Positions 33,386-41,807 are shown, counted from the first letter of the stretch. The stretch is DNA of 64,000 bases from Microtetraspora glauca (GCA_000721275.1 JOFO01000036.1:1-64000); one strand, 5' to 3'. Program-made: numbers and translations. Notes: generated from the sequence alone by a model not told the origin.

Positions 33386-34234
33386 TCAGTCCTTCACCGC
33401 CCCGCCCAGTCCGGAGACCAGGCGGCGCTGTACGAGTACGAAGAAGACGAGCACCGGCAGGGTCATCACGGTCGAGCCGGCCATGATGCCTCCCCAATCG
33501 TTCTCGTCGGGCTTGAAGAAGACCAGCAGCGCCATCGGGAGGGTGGACTGCGAGGTGTCGCTGATGAGGAACGACTTGGCGAAGAGGAAGTCGTTCCAGG
33601 TGGAGATGAACGAGAAGACGCTGGTGGCGACGAGGCCGGGGAGGACCAGCGGGAAGAGGATCGTCCACAGGAAGCGGGTGTGGCTCGCCCCGTCGATCCG
33701 GGCCTGCTCCTCCAGCGCCTCCGGCACGGCCCGCACGAAGCCGCGCAGCATCCAGATGGCGAAGGGCAGCGAGAAGGCGATGTGCGGGAGGACGAGCGAG
33801 CCGAGGGTGTTGAGGAGTCCGGCGTCGCGCATGAGGAAGAACAGCGGGATGGTCAGGGCCTCGACCGGCACCATCTGGGCGATCAGGAACATGACCAGGA
33901 TCGTGGTGCGGAACCGGAAGCGGAAGCGGGTGACGGCGGTCGCGGCGAGGAAGGCGATGACGGCGGAGGCGAGCACGACGGCCGTCGCCACCGCGAGGCT
34001 GTTGAGGAAGTAGCGCCCGAAGTCCTGCTGTTCGAAGACGCGCCGGAAGGAGTCGAGGGACGGCGACAGCGTCCACGGGCGGGGTTCGGTGGACTGGATC
34101 TCGCCGGCAGGCTTGAGGGCGGAGAGGACCATCCAGTAGAGCGGGAAGGCGACGACGACGGCGGTGAGCAGGGCCGCCGCCTCGGCGAGCAGCCGCCCGG
34201 GACGGCGTACCCGGGGAAGGCGGAGGCCGGTCAC
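33386..34234 (-). CDS. Sugar ABC transporter permease (MalG-type)
   Basis: A 282-residue inner-membrane permease of the carbohydrate uptake CUT1 family with about six membrane helices. The EAA loop EEQARIDGASHTRFLWTILF, where the ATPase docks, is intact. The GTG start overlaps the stop of the first permease (GTGA). It works with the adjacent binding protein and permease; no ATPase gene is in the operon, so a shared ATPase such as MsiK, which energises many Streptomyces sugar importers, is expected. Substrate is probably N-acetylglucosamine or a chitooligosaccharide, inferred from the hexosaminidase. Confidence 0.92.
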   Translation of the reverse strand: MTGLRLPRVRRPGRLLAEAAALLTAVVVAFPLYWMVLSALKPAGEIQSTEPRPWTLSPSLDSFRRVFEQQDFGRYFLNSLAVATAVVLASAVIAFLAATAVTRFRFRFRTTILVMFLIAQMVPVEALTIPLFFLMRDAGLLNTLGSLVLPHIAFSLPFAIWMLRGFVRAVPEALEEQARIDGASHTRFLWTILFPLVLPGLVATSVFSFISTWNDFLFAKSFLISDTSQSTLPMALLVFFKPDENDWGGIMAGSTVMTLPVLVFFVLVQRRLVSGLGGAVKD

Positions 34235-35199
34235 AGGTCCTCCCCCTGACGGCGCAGCAGCCGCAGGTACACCAGGGTGACCGCGAGCAGGATGAGCAGC
34301 ATGACGACGCCGATGGCGGCTCCCAGGCTGTACTGGGAGGAGGCGAACGCCTGCTGGTAGGCGTAGACGTTGAGGACGAGGTTCTGGCCGGCGATGCCGC
34401 CGCCGTTCGTCATCACGTAGATCTGGGTGAAGACCTTGAAGTCCCAGATGACGGACTGGATGGTGACGACGGCGAGGATCGGGCGGAGCAGTGGCGCGGT
34501 CACGGTGCGCCAGATCCGCCACTGGGAGGCGCCGTCGAGGGCGGCGGCCTCCAGGACCTCGGTGGGGACGGCCCGGATCCCGGCGTAGACGGTGACCATC
34601 ACGAACGGGAACGAGCACCAGACGACTTCGAGGAGGACGAGCGCGAAGGCGCTGTACCGCCCGTAGGTCCAGGAGAAGTCGCCGAGGCCGAGGAGTTTGT
34701 TGACGGGGCCGAAGTCGGCGTCGAAGAGGAAGACCCAGACGGTGGAGCCGGTGACGGCGGGGGTGGCCCAGGCGCCGAGCGCGGCCAGCATCAGGGCGAG
34801 GCGGGGCAGCGCCCGCACCCGGGTGAGGAGGACGGCGAGGGCGCAGCCGACGGCGAGGGTGCCGGCGACGCAGGCGGCGGCGAAGACGACGGTGGCGAGC
34901 AGGACCTGGCGGAACTGGGGGTCGGTGACGAGGGCGGTGTAGTTGCCGAGGCCCTGGAAGGAGGTGGGTTCGCCGCCGCTGACCTGGGCCTGGGTGTACT
35001 CCAGGAAGGAGATGAGGCCGAGCTGGTAGACGGGGTAGACGAGGAGGGCGCCGAGGACGGCGAGGGCGGGCAGGAGGTAGAGCCAGGGGGTCCAGGCGGA
35101 GGTGCCGGTGCGGGCCCCGGCGGTACGGCTCCGGGGCCGGCGGGCAGGCGGCTTGGCGGCGCCGGCGGGTGCGGGCGGCGCGGTGGCGGTGGCGGTCAT
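34231..35199 (-). CDS. Sugar ABC transporter permease (MalF-type)
   Basis: A 322-residue permease with six predicted helices after a Pro/Ala/Arg-rich cytoplasmic tail of about 35 residues. The EAA loop is EAAALDGASQWRIWRTVTAP, the standard MalF pattern. It forms a heterodimer with the downstream permease and passes sugar delivered by the lipoprotein upstream. The start ATG lies 5 bases from the binding-protein stop, so all are one transcript. The N-terminal tail is unusual in length but common in actinomycetes. Confidence 0.92.
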   Translation of the reverse strand: MTATATAPPAPAGAAKPPARRPRSRTAGARTGTSAWTPWLYLLPALAVLGALLVYPVYQLGLISFLEYTQAQVSGGEPTSFQGLGNYTALVTDPQFRQVLLATVVFAAACVAGTLAVGCALAVLLTRVRALPRLALMLAALGAWATPAVTGSTVWVFLFDADFGPVNKLLGLGDFSWTYGRYSAFALVLLEVVWCSFPFVMVTVYAGIRAVPTEVLEAAALDGASQWRIWRTVTAPLLRPILAVVTIQSVIWDFKVFTQIYVMTNGGGIAGQNLVLNVYAYQQAFASSQYSLGAAIGVVMLLILLAVTLVYLRLLRRQGEDL

Positions 35200-35204
35200 C
35201 CGGT

Positions 35205-36509
35205 TCAGCCCGCCTCGGCGAAGGCCGCGTCCATCTTGCGCGCGGCGTCGGTGGCGGCGGTCTTCACGTCCTTCCGGCCGCTGGCGATCTCCTGGAGCAT
35301 CGTGGGGACGACGAGCGAGGAGTCGATGCGGCCCCAGGCGGCGGTGGCGGGCACGAACCGGGCGCCGGCGGCCAGGGTGTCGATGAAGGGCTTGACGAAC
35401 GGCTTGCGCCGGGCGGCGTCGGCGCGGACGTCGGTGAAGGTGGGCAGGAAGCCCATCGCGTCGAACAGCCTGGCCTGGGTGTCCTTGCCGGCGAGGGTCT
35501 TCGTCAGTTCGACGGCGAGGGTGCGGTGGCCGGTGGAGCGGAGGACGCCGATGTTGTTGCCGCCGGCGAAGGCGGGGGCGACGGAGCCGGGGGTGGTGCC
35601 GGGCAGCGGGACGACGGCGTACTTGCCCTTGACCTTGCCGGCCTCGACGGCGGCGTGGCTGAAGTCGCCGCCGATGGCCATGCCGGCCTTGCCGGCGGCG
35701 AAGGCGGTGACGGTGGCGTTGCCGCCCATCTGGGCGCAGGTGGCGGCGGGGCAGTTGTCGTCGCGCAGGAGCGAGGTGTAGGCGGTGAGGCCGCGGACGG
35801 CGGCGTCGCTGTTCAGGGCGGCCTTGTAGGCGCCGGAGGCGTCCTTGGCGGCGAGGTCGCCGCCGGCGGCCCAGACGAACGGGAGGGCGCCGTAGGTGTA
35901 GGCGCCGCCGACGGCGATGCCGTACAGCTCGGGCCTGGCCTTGCGGATCTTCCGGGCGGTCGCGGCCAGTTCGTCCTGGGTCTTGGGGGCGGTGAGGCCG
36001 AGGTCGCGGAAGACGTCGGTGCGGTAGTAGAGGGCACGTACGCCGACGAAGAAGGGGGCGCCGTAGACCTTGCCGCCGACGGTGACGGACTCCTTGGCGG
36101 TGGGGTCGGTGGCGGCGGCCTCGTCCCAGGCGGTGAACTCGGCGGTGATGTCGGCGAGTCCGCCGTCCTTGACGTAGCCGGCGGTGTCGGTGTTGCCGTA
36201 CTCGATGACGTCGGGGGCGGACTTCGGGTCGTTGAAGGCCGCCTTGACGCGCTGGGCGCGGGTCTCGACGGGGATGTACTCGACCTCGACCTCGGTGCCG
36301 GGGTGCTTCTTCTCGAAGGCGGCGACGGCCTCGTCGACGACCTTCTCCTTGGGCTGGTTGGCGACCTCCTGGAAGAGCCAGACGCGCAGGGTGCCGTTCT
36401 TCGCGTCGCCGCCGGCGGCGGGGGCGGAGGTCTGGGGGGCGCAGGCGGCGAGGACGAGGGCGGCGAGCGGCAGGGCGACGGGGGCGGTGAATCGGGCAGG
36501 AAGCTTCAT
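35205..36509 (-). CDS. Sugar ABC transporter substrate-binding lipoprotein
   Basis: A 434-residue extracellular solute-binding protein, family 1. The signal ends in LAALVLAACAPQ, a lipobox with the lipid-attached Cys at about residue 23. The mature protein has the two-lobed fold, with KAAFNDPKSAPDVIEYGNTD, AAGGDLAAKDASGAY and the C-terminal DAARKMDAAFAEAG. The ATG at 36509 follows GGAGGGG by about 8 bases. It is the first gene of the operon controlled by the promoter at 36580-36608. Ligand unknown from sequence; an aminosugar is the most likely guess. Confidence 0.93.
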   Translation of the reverse strand: MKLPARFTAPVALPLAALVLAACAPQTSAPAAGGDAKNGTLRVWLFQEVANQPKEKVVDEAVAAFEKKHPGTEVEVEYIPVETRAQRVKAAFNDPKSAPDVIEYGNTDTAGYVKDGGLADITAEFTAWDEAAATDPTAKESVTVGGKVYGAPFFVGVRALYYRTDVFRDLGLTAPKTQDELAATARKIRKARPELYGIAVGGAYTYGALPFVWAAGGDLAAKDASGAYKAALNSDAAVRGLTAYTSLLRDDNCPAATCAQMGGNATVTAFAAGKAGMAIGGDFSHAAVEAGKVKGKYAVVPLPGTTPGSVAPAFAGGNNIGVLRSTGHRTLAVELTKTLAGKDTQARLFDAMGFLPTFTDVRADAARRKPFVKPFIDTLAAGARFVPATAAWGRIDSSLVVPTMLQEIASGRKDVKTAATDAARKMDAAFAEAG

Positions 36510-36530
36510 GGCGGTTCCCCTCCGAGCGGG

Positions 36531-36569
36531 CGTTGCAGCATGCGCAACGGGCGTTTCGTGCTGCACAAC
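36531..36569 (-). promoter_or_regulatory. Pair of 18-bp operator-like elements in the leader
   Basis: Minus-strand GTTGCGCATGCTGCAACG (36548-36531) and GTTGTGCAGCACGAAACG (36569-36552) share 11 of 18 positions. They start exactly 21 bases apart, about two helical turns. The first is a near-perfect dyad with 6-bp arms. They lie just downstream of the predicted transcription start, suited to a repressor of LacI, ROK or GntR type. Confidence 0.55.
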
Positions 36570-36579
36570 AACAGCGGTG

Positions 36580-36608
36580 AGGTTAGGCGCGCCCGCCGAT
36601 CACGACAA
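36580..36608 (-). promoter_or_regulatory. Promoter of the aminosugar ABC-hexosaminidase operon
   Basis: On the minus strand TTGTCG (36608-36603) and TAACCT (36585-36580) are separated by 17 bases, a good vegetative-type match. The start point would be near 36573, giving a 5' leader of about 60 bases before the ATG at 36509. The dre-like site touches the -35 box. Confidence 0.65.
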
Positions 36609-36623
36609 GAGGTCTCGACCACT
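36608..36623. promoter_or_regulatory. DasR-type dre operator
   Basis: AGAGGTCTCGACCACT matches the DasR-responsive-element consensus I know (ACTGGTCTAGACCACT) at 13 of 16 positions and keeps both GGTCT and GACCA half-sites. It overlaps the -35 box by one base. DasR is the GntR regulator of chitin and N-acetylglucosamine uptake, consistent with the downstream importer and hexosaminidase. Confidence 0.75.
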
Positions 36624-36676
36624 TCCCGGCGGCCCGCCGGTCCCGGGCACGCCGCGGAAGCGTCTCCGGAAACGCC

Positions 36677-36725
36677 GAACGGCCCCTGTGGAGCGCACCA
36701 GAGGTGCGCTCCACAGGGGCCGTTC
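36677..36725 (-). terminator. Terminator after DUF3039 gene
   Basis: A perfect 23-bp stem (36677-36699 with 36703-36725) and a 3-base loop, 31 bases beyond the DUF3039 stop. It separates that gene from the sugar operon promoter and is the longest uninterrupted hairpin of this kind in the window. Confidence 0.9.
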
Positions 36726-36756
36726 CCGGCCGGGGCCGCTTCTTCGCGCCAGGGGC

Positions 36757-37056
36757 TTACTTGCCCTTGCCGCCGCCCTTGCCGTCCTTGCCGTTCTTGT
36801 CGCCGCCCGAGCCCATGGACTCGTAGATCTCCTTGCACATGGGGCAGACGGGGTACTTCTTGGGGTCGCGCCCCGGCACCCAGACCTTCCCGCACAGGGC
36901 GACGACGGGAGTGCCGTCGAGGGCACTCGCCATGATCTTGTCCTTCTGGACGTAATGGGCGTAGCGCTCGTGGTCGCCGTCACCGTGGGACACCTGCGGC
37001 GTCGGCTCGACGAGGGTCCCCGTACCTGCCCCGCGCTCGGGCTCGAGAGTGCTCAT
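36757..37056 (-). CDS. DUF3039 family protein
   Basis: A 99-residue conserved actinobacterial protein. The body HERYAHYVQKDKIMASAL then VVALCGKVWVPGRDPKKYPV and CPMCKEIYESM has a Cys in ALCGK and a CPMC pair, a likely small zinc site. The tail is a Gly/Lys repeat (KGGGKGK). It is soluble, with no signal. A start at MSTLEPERG is chosen over a GTG three codons earlier. It is the neighbour of algH-type and murA genes, but its function is not known. Position and conservation suggest a housekeeping role; I cannot say which. Confidence 0.85.
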   Translation of the reverse strand: MSTLEPERGAGTGTLVEPTPQVSHGDGDHERYAHYVQKDKIMASALDGTPVVALCGKVWVPGRDPKKYPVCPMCKEIYESMGSGGDKNGKDGKGGGKGK

Positions 37057-37086
37057 GGCACCCAAGGGTACTGGGAGCGGCGGGAC

Positions 37087-37671
37087 TCAGTTGAGCGACG
37101 GGTCGTCCGGGTAGGTCGCGACCATCGCGAGGTCGCCGCGCTGCCGGCGCAGCACCTGCCGCCAGAGCGTCTCGGGGGTCGGCGAGGATACGTCGCCGGG
37201 CTCGGACTCGACGACGTACCAGGCACCCTCGGTCAGTTCGATCTCCAGCTGGCCGGGGCCCCAGCCCGCGTAGCCGGCGAAGATGCGGAGCGCGCTGAGG
37301 GCGGGGCCGAGCAGTTCGGGCGGGGTCTCCAGGTCGACCAGGCCGATGGCGCCGTGGACCCGCCGCCAGCCGACGGGGTCCTCCCGGTCCGGGCGGGCCG
37401 GGCCGCCGTCGCCGGGGACGACGGCGAGCCCGAGGGCCGCGTCGAGGGAGACGGGGCCGCCCTGGAAGACGACGCCCGGCTCGCCGGCCAGCTCCGCCCA
37501 GGGCGCGAGCACGTCGCCGACGGTCACGGGAGTGGGCCGGTTGAGCACGACGCCGAGGGAGCCCTCGTCGTCGTGGTCGAGCAGCAGCACCACCGCGCGG
37601 TCGAAGTTCGGGTCCGCGAGGGCGGGGGTGGCCACGAGCAGCCGTCCTGTGAGCGAGGACACCTCGGTCAT
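37087..37671 (-). CDS. YqgE/AlgH family protein
   Basis: A 194-residue member of the UPF0301 (YqgE/AlgH) family, cytosolic, function not established. Landmarks: LTGRLLVATPALADPNFDRA, VVLLLDHDDEGSLGVVLNRP, VFQGGPV and GYAGWGPGQLEIEL. Two in-frame starts exist (37671 and 37680); the inner ATG is chosen from family length. The gene diverges from murA over about 290 bp. A role in transcription control or cell envelope is often suggested for the family, but evidence is thin. Confidence 0.9.
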   Translation of the reverse strand: MTEVSSLTGRLLVATPALADPNFDRAVVLLLDHDDEGSLGVVLNRPTPVTVGDVLAPWAELAGEPGVVFQGGPVSLDAALGLAVVPGDGGPARPDREDPVGWRRVHGAIGLVDLETPPELLGPALSALRIFAGYAGWGPGQLEIELTEGAWYVVESEPGDVSSPTPETLWRQVLRRQRGDLAMVATYPDDPSLN

Positions 37672-37959
37672 GCGACACATGATCCCGCATCTTCGGCGCG
37701 GGCGGGGGTTCTCGGGCGCAATGCCGGGAAACCCGCGGAAGCCGAGACGAGCCGCGCAGGTCGGGAGGGGCGGGACAGGACGGGCCGGACCGCCCTCCGG
37801 AGACAACCGGACGGTGACAGTCCGCAAGATCGCGGAAACGGAGGGTGTTGTGCCGAATTCATTACATCTGCCAGGCACCCCGAGGGGCCCGATCGGGGTT
37901 CCATGGCCCCTTACCCTTTTCTCTGGCCACCCGACCGACGACTCCGGAACGCGAGATTC

Positions 37960-39306
37960 ATGACCGGCACAGACAGCCATGATGTACTGCTCGTCCATGG
38001 CGGAACCCCGCTGGAAGGCGAGATCCGCGTTCGCGGCGCGAAGAACCTCGTGCCCAAGGCGATGGTCGCCGCCCTCCTCGGCAGCGGCCCCAGCAGACTG
38101 CGCAACGTGCCGGACATCCGCGACGTCCGCGTCGTCCGCGGACTGCTCCAGCTGCACGGCGTGACGGTCCGCCCCGGCGAGGAGCCCGGCGAGCTGGTGC
38201 TCGACCCGACGCACGTCGAGTCCGCCAACGTCGCCGACATCGACGCCCACGCCGGCTCGTCGCGCATCCCGATCCTCTTCTGCGGCCCGCTGCTGCACCG
38301 CCTCGGCCACGCCTTCATCCCCGGCCTCGGCGGCTGCGACATCGGCGGCCGGCCGATCGACTTCCACTTCGACGTGCTCCGCCAGTTCGGCGCGACCATC
38401 GAGAAGCGGGCCGACGGGCAGTACCTGGAGGCCCCGCAGCGCCTTCGCGGCTGCAAGATCCGCCTCCCGTACCCCTCGGTCGGCTCGACCGAGCAGGTGT
38501 TGCTGACGGCGGTGCTCGCGGACGGCGTCACCGAGCTGTCGAACGCGGCCGTGGAGCCGGAGATCGAGGACCTGATCTGCGTCCTGCAGAAGATGGGCGC
38601 GATCATCTCCATGGACACCGACCGGACCATCCGGATCACCGGTGTCGACAAGCTCGACGGCTACACCCACCGGGCGATCCCGGACCGCCTGGAGGCGGCC
38701 TCCTGGGCGTCCGCGGCGCTCGCCACCGAGGGCAACATCTACGTGCGCGGCGCCCAGCAGCGCTCGATGATGACCTTCCTCAACACCTACCGGAAGGTCG
38801 GCGGCGCCTTCGAGATCGACGACGAGGGCATCCGCTTCTGGCACCCGGGCGGCTCGCTCAACGCGATCCACCTGGAGACCGACGTCCACCCGGGCTTCCA
38901 GACCGACTGGCAGCAGCCGCTGGTCGTCGCCCTCACGCAGGCGTCGGGCCTGTCCATCGTCCACGAGACGGTGTACGAGTCCCGGCTCGGCTTCACCTCG
39001 GCGCTCAACCAGATGGGCGCCCACATCCAGCTGTACCGCGAGTGCCTGGGCGGCTCCGACTGCCGCTTCGGCCAGCGGAACTTCCTGCACTCGGCGGTCG
39101 TCAGCGGCCCCACCCGCCTCCAGGGCGCCGACCTGGTCATCCCGGACCTGCGCGGCGGCTTCTCGTACCTGATCGCGGCGCTCGCCGCCCAGGGCACCAG
39201 CCGGGTGCACGGCATCGAGCTGATCAACCGCGGCTACGAGAACTTCATGGAGAAGCTCGTGGAGCTGGGCGCGAAGGTCGAGCTGCCGGGCGGCGCGCTG
39301 GTCTAG
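37960..39306 (+). CDS. murA: UDP-N-acetylglucosamine 1-carboxyvinyltransferase
   Basis: A 448-residue enzyme that transfers enolpyruvate from phosphoenolpyruvate to UDP-GlcNAc, the first committed step of peptidoglycan synthesis, in the cytosol. Substrate residues Lys28-Asn29 sit in IRVRGAKNLVPKA. The flexible loop PGLGGCDIGGRP carries Cys126, the residue attacked by fosfomycin in sensitive enzymes. The two-domain beta-prism fold is complete (VGSTEQVLLTAVLADGVTEL; GFSYLIAALAAQGTSRV). The ATG is chosen because earlier starts run through the non-conserved upstream region. It is convergent with HU, separated by a hairpin. Confidence 0.97.
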   Translation: MTGTDSHDVLLVHGGTPLEGEIRVRGAKNLVPKAMVAALLGSGPSRLRNVPDIRDVRVVRGLLQLHGVTVRPGEEPGELVLDPTHVESANVADIDAHAGSSRIPILFCGPLLHRLGHAFIPGLGGCDIGGRPIDFHFDVLRQFGATIEKRADGQYLEAPQRLRGCKIRLPYPSVGSTEQVLLTAVLADGVTELSNAAVEPEIEDLICVLQKMGAIISMDTDRTIRITGVDKLDGYTHRAIPDRLEAASWASAALATEGNIYVRGAQQRSMMTFLNTYRKVGGAFEIDDEGIRFWHPGGSLNAIHLETDVHPGFQTDWQQPLVVALTQASGLSIVHETVYESRLGFTSALNQMGAHIQLYRECLGGSDCRFGQRNFLHSAVVSGPTRLQGADLVIPDLRGGFSYLIAALAAQGTSRVHGIELINRGYENFMEKLVELGAKVELPGGALV

Positions 39307-39350
39307 GACCCCCCGCGGGAGGCCCTGCGGGGCCTTCTGCCGAACGAACG

Positions 39351-39386
39351 GAAGGGCGGCCACCCCCTGGGGGGTGGCCGCCCTTC
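39351..39386. terminator. Bidirectional terminator between murA and hup
   Basis: GAAGGGCGGCCACCCCC (39351-39367) is complementary to 39370-39386, giving about 16 bp with a small loop. It lies between the convergent stop codons of murA and hup. Confidence 0.85.
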
Positions 39387-39405
39387 GTGTGCGCCTACAG
39401 GCCGC

Positions 39406-39687
39406 TTACTTGCCCTTGGCGGCTTCCTTGAGCTTGGAGCCCGCGGAGACCTTCACGCTGTAGCCGGCCGGGATGTTGATCGGGTCGCCGGTCTGCGGGT
39501 TACGAGCGGTGCGAGCGGCACGGTGGGTGCGCTCGAAGGTCAGGAAGCCGGGGATGGTGACCTTCTCGTCGCCCTTGGCGACGACCTCACCGACGGTCTC
39601 GGCGAGGGCGGCCAGCACGGCGTCGGCGTCCTTGCGGGTCACCTCGGCGCGGTCGGCCAGCGCGGCCACCAGCTCACTGCGGTTCAT
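39406..39687 (-). CDS. hup: HU-family nucleoid protein
   Basis: A 93-residue HU protein. It begins MNRSELVAALADRAEVTRKD and contains GDEKVTIPGFLTFERTHRAA with the RNPQTGDPINIPAGY arm that grips the DNA minor groove. The C terminus SKLKEAAKGK is short, so it is the single-domain type (HupA-like), not the Lys-rich HupS type. It bends and compacts DNA. GGGAG lies 8 bases before the ATG. Neighbours murA and malic enzyme match the HupA locus I recall. Confidence 0.96.
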   Translation of the reverse strand: MNRSELVAALADRAEVTRKDADAVLAALAETVGEVVAKGDEKVTIPGFLTFERTHRAARTARNPQTGDPINIPAGYSVKVSAGSKLKEAAKGK

Positions 39688-39944
39688 GTTGTTACTCCCG
39701 TGTTCTTCTTGCCTGTGAGGCGTGAGATCGAAGCCGATGCTGCCAGGGGCCTCGGACAGTCCCCGGAACCGGGTCTGTCTCTCGTGGATCCCTCGCGCCC
39801 TGGGGGTTCCCCCCTGGACGAAGTCCTCGGGGGAGCATCCTGCCCCCACCAGCGGCGGGAACGCCAATCCGGCACCCCCTCGGGTCACACGGAAAGCGCC
39901 GGAGCCCCCTGGTGGTGACGTAGCGTCGACTCCCCGCAAACGGT
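39688..39944. other. Leader region upstream of hup
   Basis: About 260 bp of non-coding sequence, carrying the hup promoter. I cannot assign a single -35/-10 pair with confidence; HU genes usually have strong growth-phase promoters. No other gene is supported. Confidence 0.4.
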
Positions 39945-39987
39945 GCGGAGCCGAAAAGCCACCCTAAAGGCGGGTTTACGGCTCCGC
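39945..39987 (-). terminator. Probable terminator of the malic enzyme gene
   Basis: GCGGAGCCG (39945-39953) pairs with CGGCTCCGC (39979-39987); inside, AAA/TTT and GCC/GGC extend the stem after a mismatch and a GGG bulge. It begins about 40 bases past the stop codon. Confidence 0.65.
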
Positions 39988-40025
39988 GAATCGCGACACG
40001 CTCCGGGTACCGCTCGCCGGTGACG

Positions 40026-41441
40026 TCAGGCGCCCGCGCCCGCGGCCTTGGCGGCGGTCCGGACGGCGCCCGCGACGGCGCCGGCGACCTTGTCGTTGAA
40101 GACCGACGGGATGATGTAGTTCGGGTTCAGCTCGTCCTCGGTGACGACGTCCGCGAGGGCCGCGGCGGCGGCCAGCATCATGTCGGTGTTCACCGTGCGG
40201 GACTGGGCGTCCAGCAGGCCGCGGAAGACGCCCGGGAAGACCAGCACGTTGTTGATCTGGTTCGGGAAGTCCGAGCGGCCGGTGGCGACGACGGCGGCGG
40301 TCTGCCGCGCGGCGGCCGGGTCGACCTCCGGGTCGGGGTTCGCGAGCGCGAACACGATGGAGTCCTCGGCCATCGCGGCCACGTCCTCGGCGCCCAGCAG
40401 GTTCGGGGCCGAGACGCCGATGAAGACGTCCGCGCCGACCACGGCCTCCTTGAGGGTGCCGGTGACGCCCTCCGGGTTGGTGTTGTCGGCGATCCAGCGC
40501 AGCGGCGAGTCCGGGGTGGCGTCCACCAGGTCCGCCCGGCCGGCGTGCACGACGCCGTGGATGTCGGCGACGACCGCGTGCTTCACGCCGGCGGCGAGCA
40601 GCAGCTTCAGGATGGCGGTGCCGGCCGCGCCGGCGCCCGACATGACGACCCGGACGTCGCCGATGCCCTTGCCGACCACGCGGAGCGCGTTGGTGAGGGC
40701 GGCGAGGACGACGATGGCGGTGCCGTGCTGGTCGTCGTGGAAGACCGGGATGTCCAGGGCCTCGCGGAGCCGGGCCTCGATCTCGAAGCAGCGCGGCGCC
40801 GAGATGTCCTCCAGGTTGATGCCCGCGAAGCCGGGGGCGATGGCCTTGACGATCTCGACGATCGCGTCGGTGTCCTGGGTGTCCAGGCAGATCGGCCAGG
40901 CGTCGATGCCGGCGAAGCGCTTGAAGAGGGCCGCCTTGCCCTCCATGACGGGCAGCGCGGCCTTCGGGCCGATGTTGCCGAGGCCGAGGACGGCGGAGCC
41001 GTCCGTGACGACCGCGACCGCGTTGCGCTTGATGGTGAGGCGGCGGGCGTCCTCGGGGTTCTCGGCGATCGCCATGCACACGCGGGCGACGCCCGGGGTG
41101 TAGATCATCGAGAGGTCGTCACGGTTCCGGATGGGGTGCTTGGACGCCATCTCGATCTTGCCGCCGAGGTGCATCAGGAACGTACGGTCGGAGACCTTGC
41201 CGAGGACGACGCCCTCGATGTCCCGCAGCCGCTCGACGATCTCGTCGGCGTGGGCGGTGGAGGTCGCGGCGACGGTGACGTCGATCCGGAGCTTCTCGTG
41301 GCCCGAGGCGGTGACGTCGAGGCCGGTGACGGAGCCTCCGTGGGACTCGACCGCCGCCGTGAGCTGCGAGACCGCGGTGCCGCTCGCGGGCACCTCCAGG
41401 CGGACCGTCATCGAGTACGAGACGCTGGGCGCCGTTGCCAT
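40026..41441 (-). CDS. NAD(P)-dependent malic enzyme with N-terminal ACT domain
   Basis: A 471-residue enzyme converting malate to pyruvate and CO2. Residues 7-85 form an ACT domain (SVSYSMTVRLEVPASGTAVS), a regulator of amino-acid-sensitive enzymes. The catalytic part has the malic N-terminal domain (IYTPGVARVCMAIAENP, GNIGPKAALPVMEGKA with the Lys) and the NAD-binding domain (VMSGAGAAGTAILKLLLAAG), then FALANPDPEVDP and GRSDFPNQINNVLVFPGVFR. It feeds pyruvate or NAD(P)H to central metabolism and lipid or antibiotic building. Cofactor preference is not resolved; the NAD type is likely. It is a single gene with its own terminator. Confidence 0.94.
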   Translation of the reverse strand: MATAPSVSYSMTVRLEVPASGTAVSQLTAAVESHGGSVTGLDVTASGHEKLRIDVTVAATSTAHADEIVERLRDIEGVVLGKVSDRTFLMHLGGKIEMASKHPIRNRDDLSMIYTPGVARVCMAIAENPEDARRLTIKRNAVAVVTDGSAVLGLGNIGPKAALPVMEGKAALFKRFAGIDAWPICLDTQDTDAIVEIVKAIAPGFAGINLEDISAPRCFEIEARLREALDIPVFHDDQHGTAIVVLAALTNALRVVGKGIGDVRVVMSGAGAAGTAILKLLLAAGVKHAVVADIHGVVHAGRADLVDATPDSPLRWIADNTNPEGVTGTLKEAVVGADVFIGVSAPNLLGAEDVAAMAEDSIVFALANPDPEVDPAAARQTAAVVATGRSDFPNQINNVLVFPGVFRGLLDAQSRTVNTDMMLAAAAALADVVTEDELNPNYIIPSVFNDKVAGAVAGAVRTAAKAAGAGA

Positions 41442-41605
41442 GGCCGGGTTCCTCTGCTTTCCCTAGCTTCGTTGCTACGCCGCCCCGGCTGGTTGCCCCG
41501 GCGGCGCCCTCCGATCGTCGCACCTACCCACCGGTAGCAGGTAATGCGGTCATTTTGTTTTCGGAAAGTAGTTTCCACCATACGAGAGATGGCGGACCAA
41601 CAGAA

Positions 41606-41639
41606 GAGGCCCCGGTCATCGGAAGACGACCGGGGCCTC
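41606..41639 (-). terminator. Terminator after the structured RNA candidate
   Basis: GAGGCCCCGGTC (41606-41617) pairs with GACCGGGGCCTC (41628-41639), 12 bp with a 10-base loop. It is followed on the minus strand by TTCTGTTGG. It lies about 170 bases after the helicase stop and about 20 bases after the structured segment. Confidence 0.8.
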
Positions 41640-41659
41640 AACTTCGTATGTACGTCTAA

Positions 41660-41750
41660 GTGACACCGACCCGCCATGCTCGCCTCGCGGCAAGTGGTCC
41701 CTCTGAGGGACGAAGGTTGGGCCCGGGGGCTTGGATCGAGCCGGTGTCAC
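41660..41750 (-). ncRNA. Candidate structured RNA, three-hairpin multibranch fold
   Basis: The 91 bases between the HelD-like gene and the malic enzyme form a closed structure. A 14-bp stem (41737-41750 with 41660-41673, two wobble pairs) encloses three small hairpins read on the minus strand: GCCC/GGGC, GTCCC/GGGAC with loop TCAGA, and GCC/GGC with a GCGA loop. A strong terminator follows. The layout is that of an independent small RNA or a 3' untranslated segment of the helicase mRNA. I see no match to a known riboswitch, and the strand is inferred from the terminator. No promoter was found. Confidence 0.5.
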
Positions 41751-41807
41751 GACAAGGCTAACAAACACCCCCCGGACGCGATTCCCCCGGCGCGGGCCGA
41801 CTTTCGG

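Noticed and set aside
41606..41750. tRNA or known riboswitch in the region after the HelD-like gene
   Set aside because: The closing stem is 14 bp, with no T-loop TTCGAAT or anticodon arm, and no riboswitch core I recognise; kept only as an unassigned RNA candidate.
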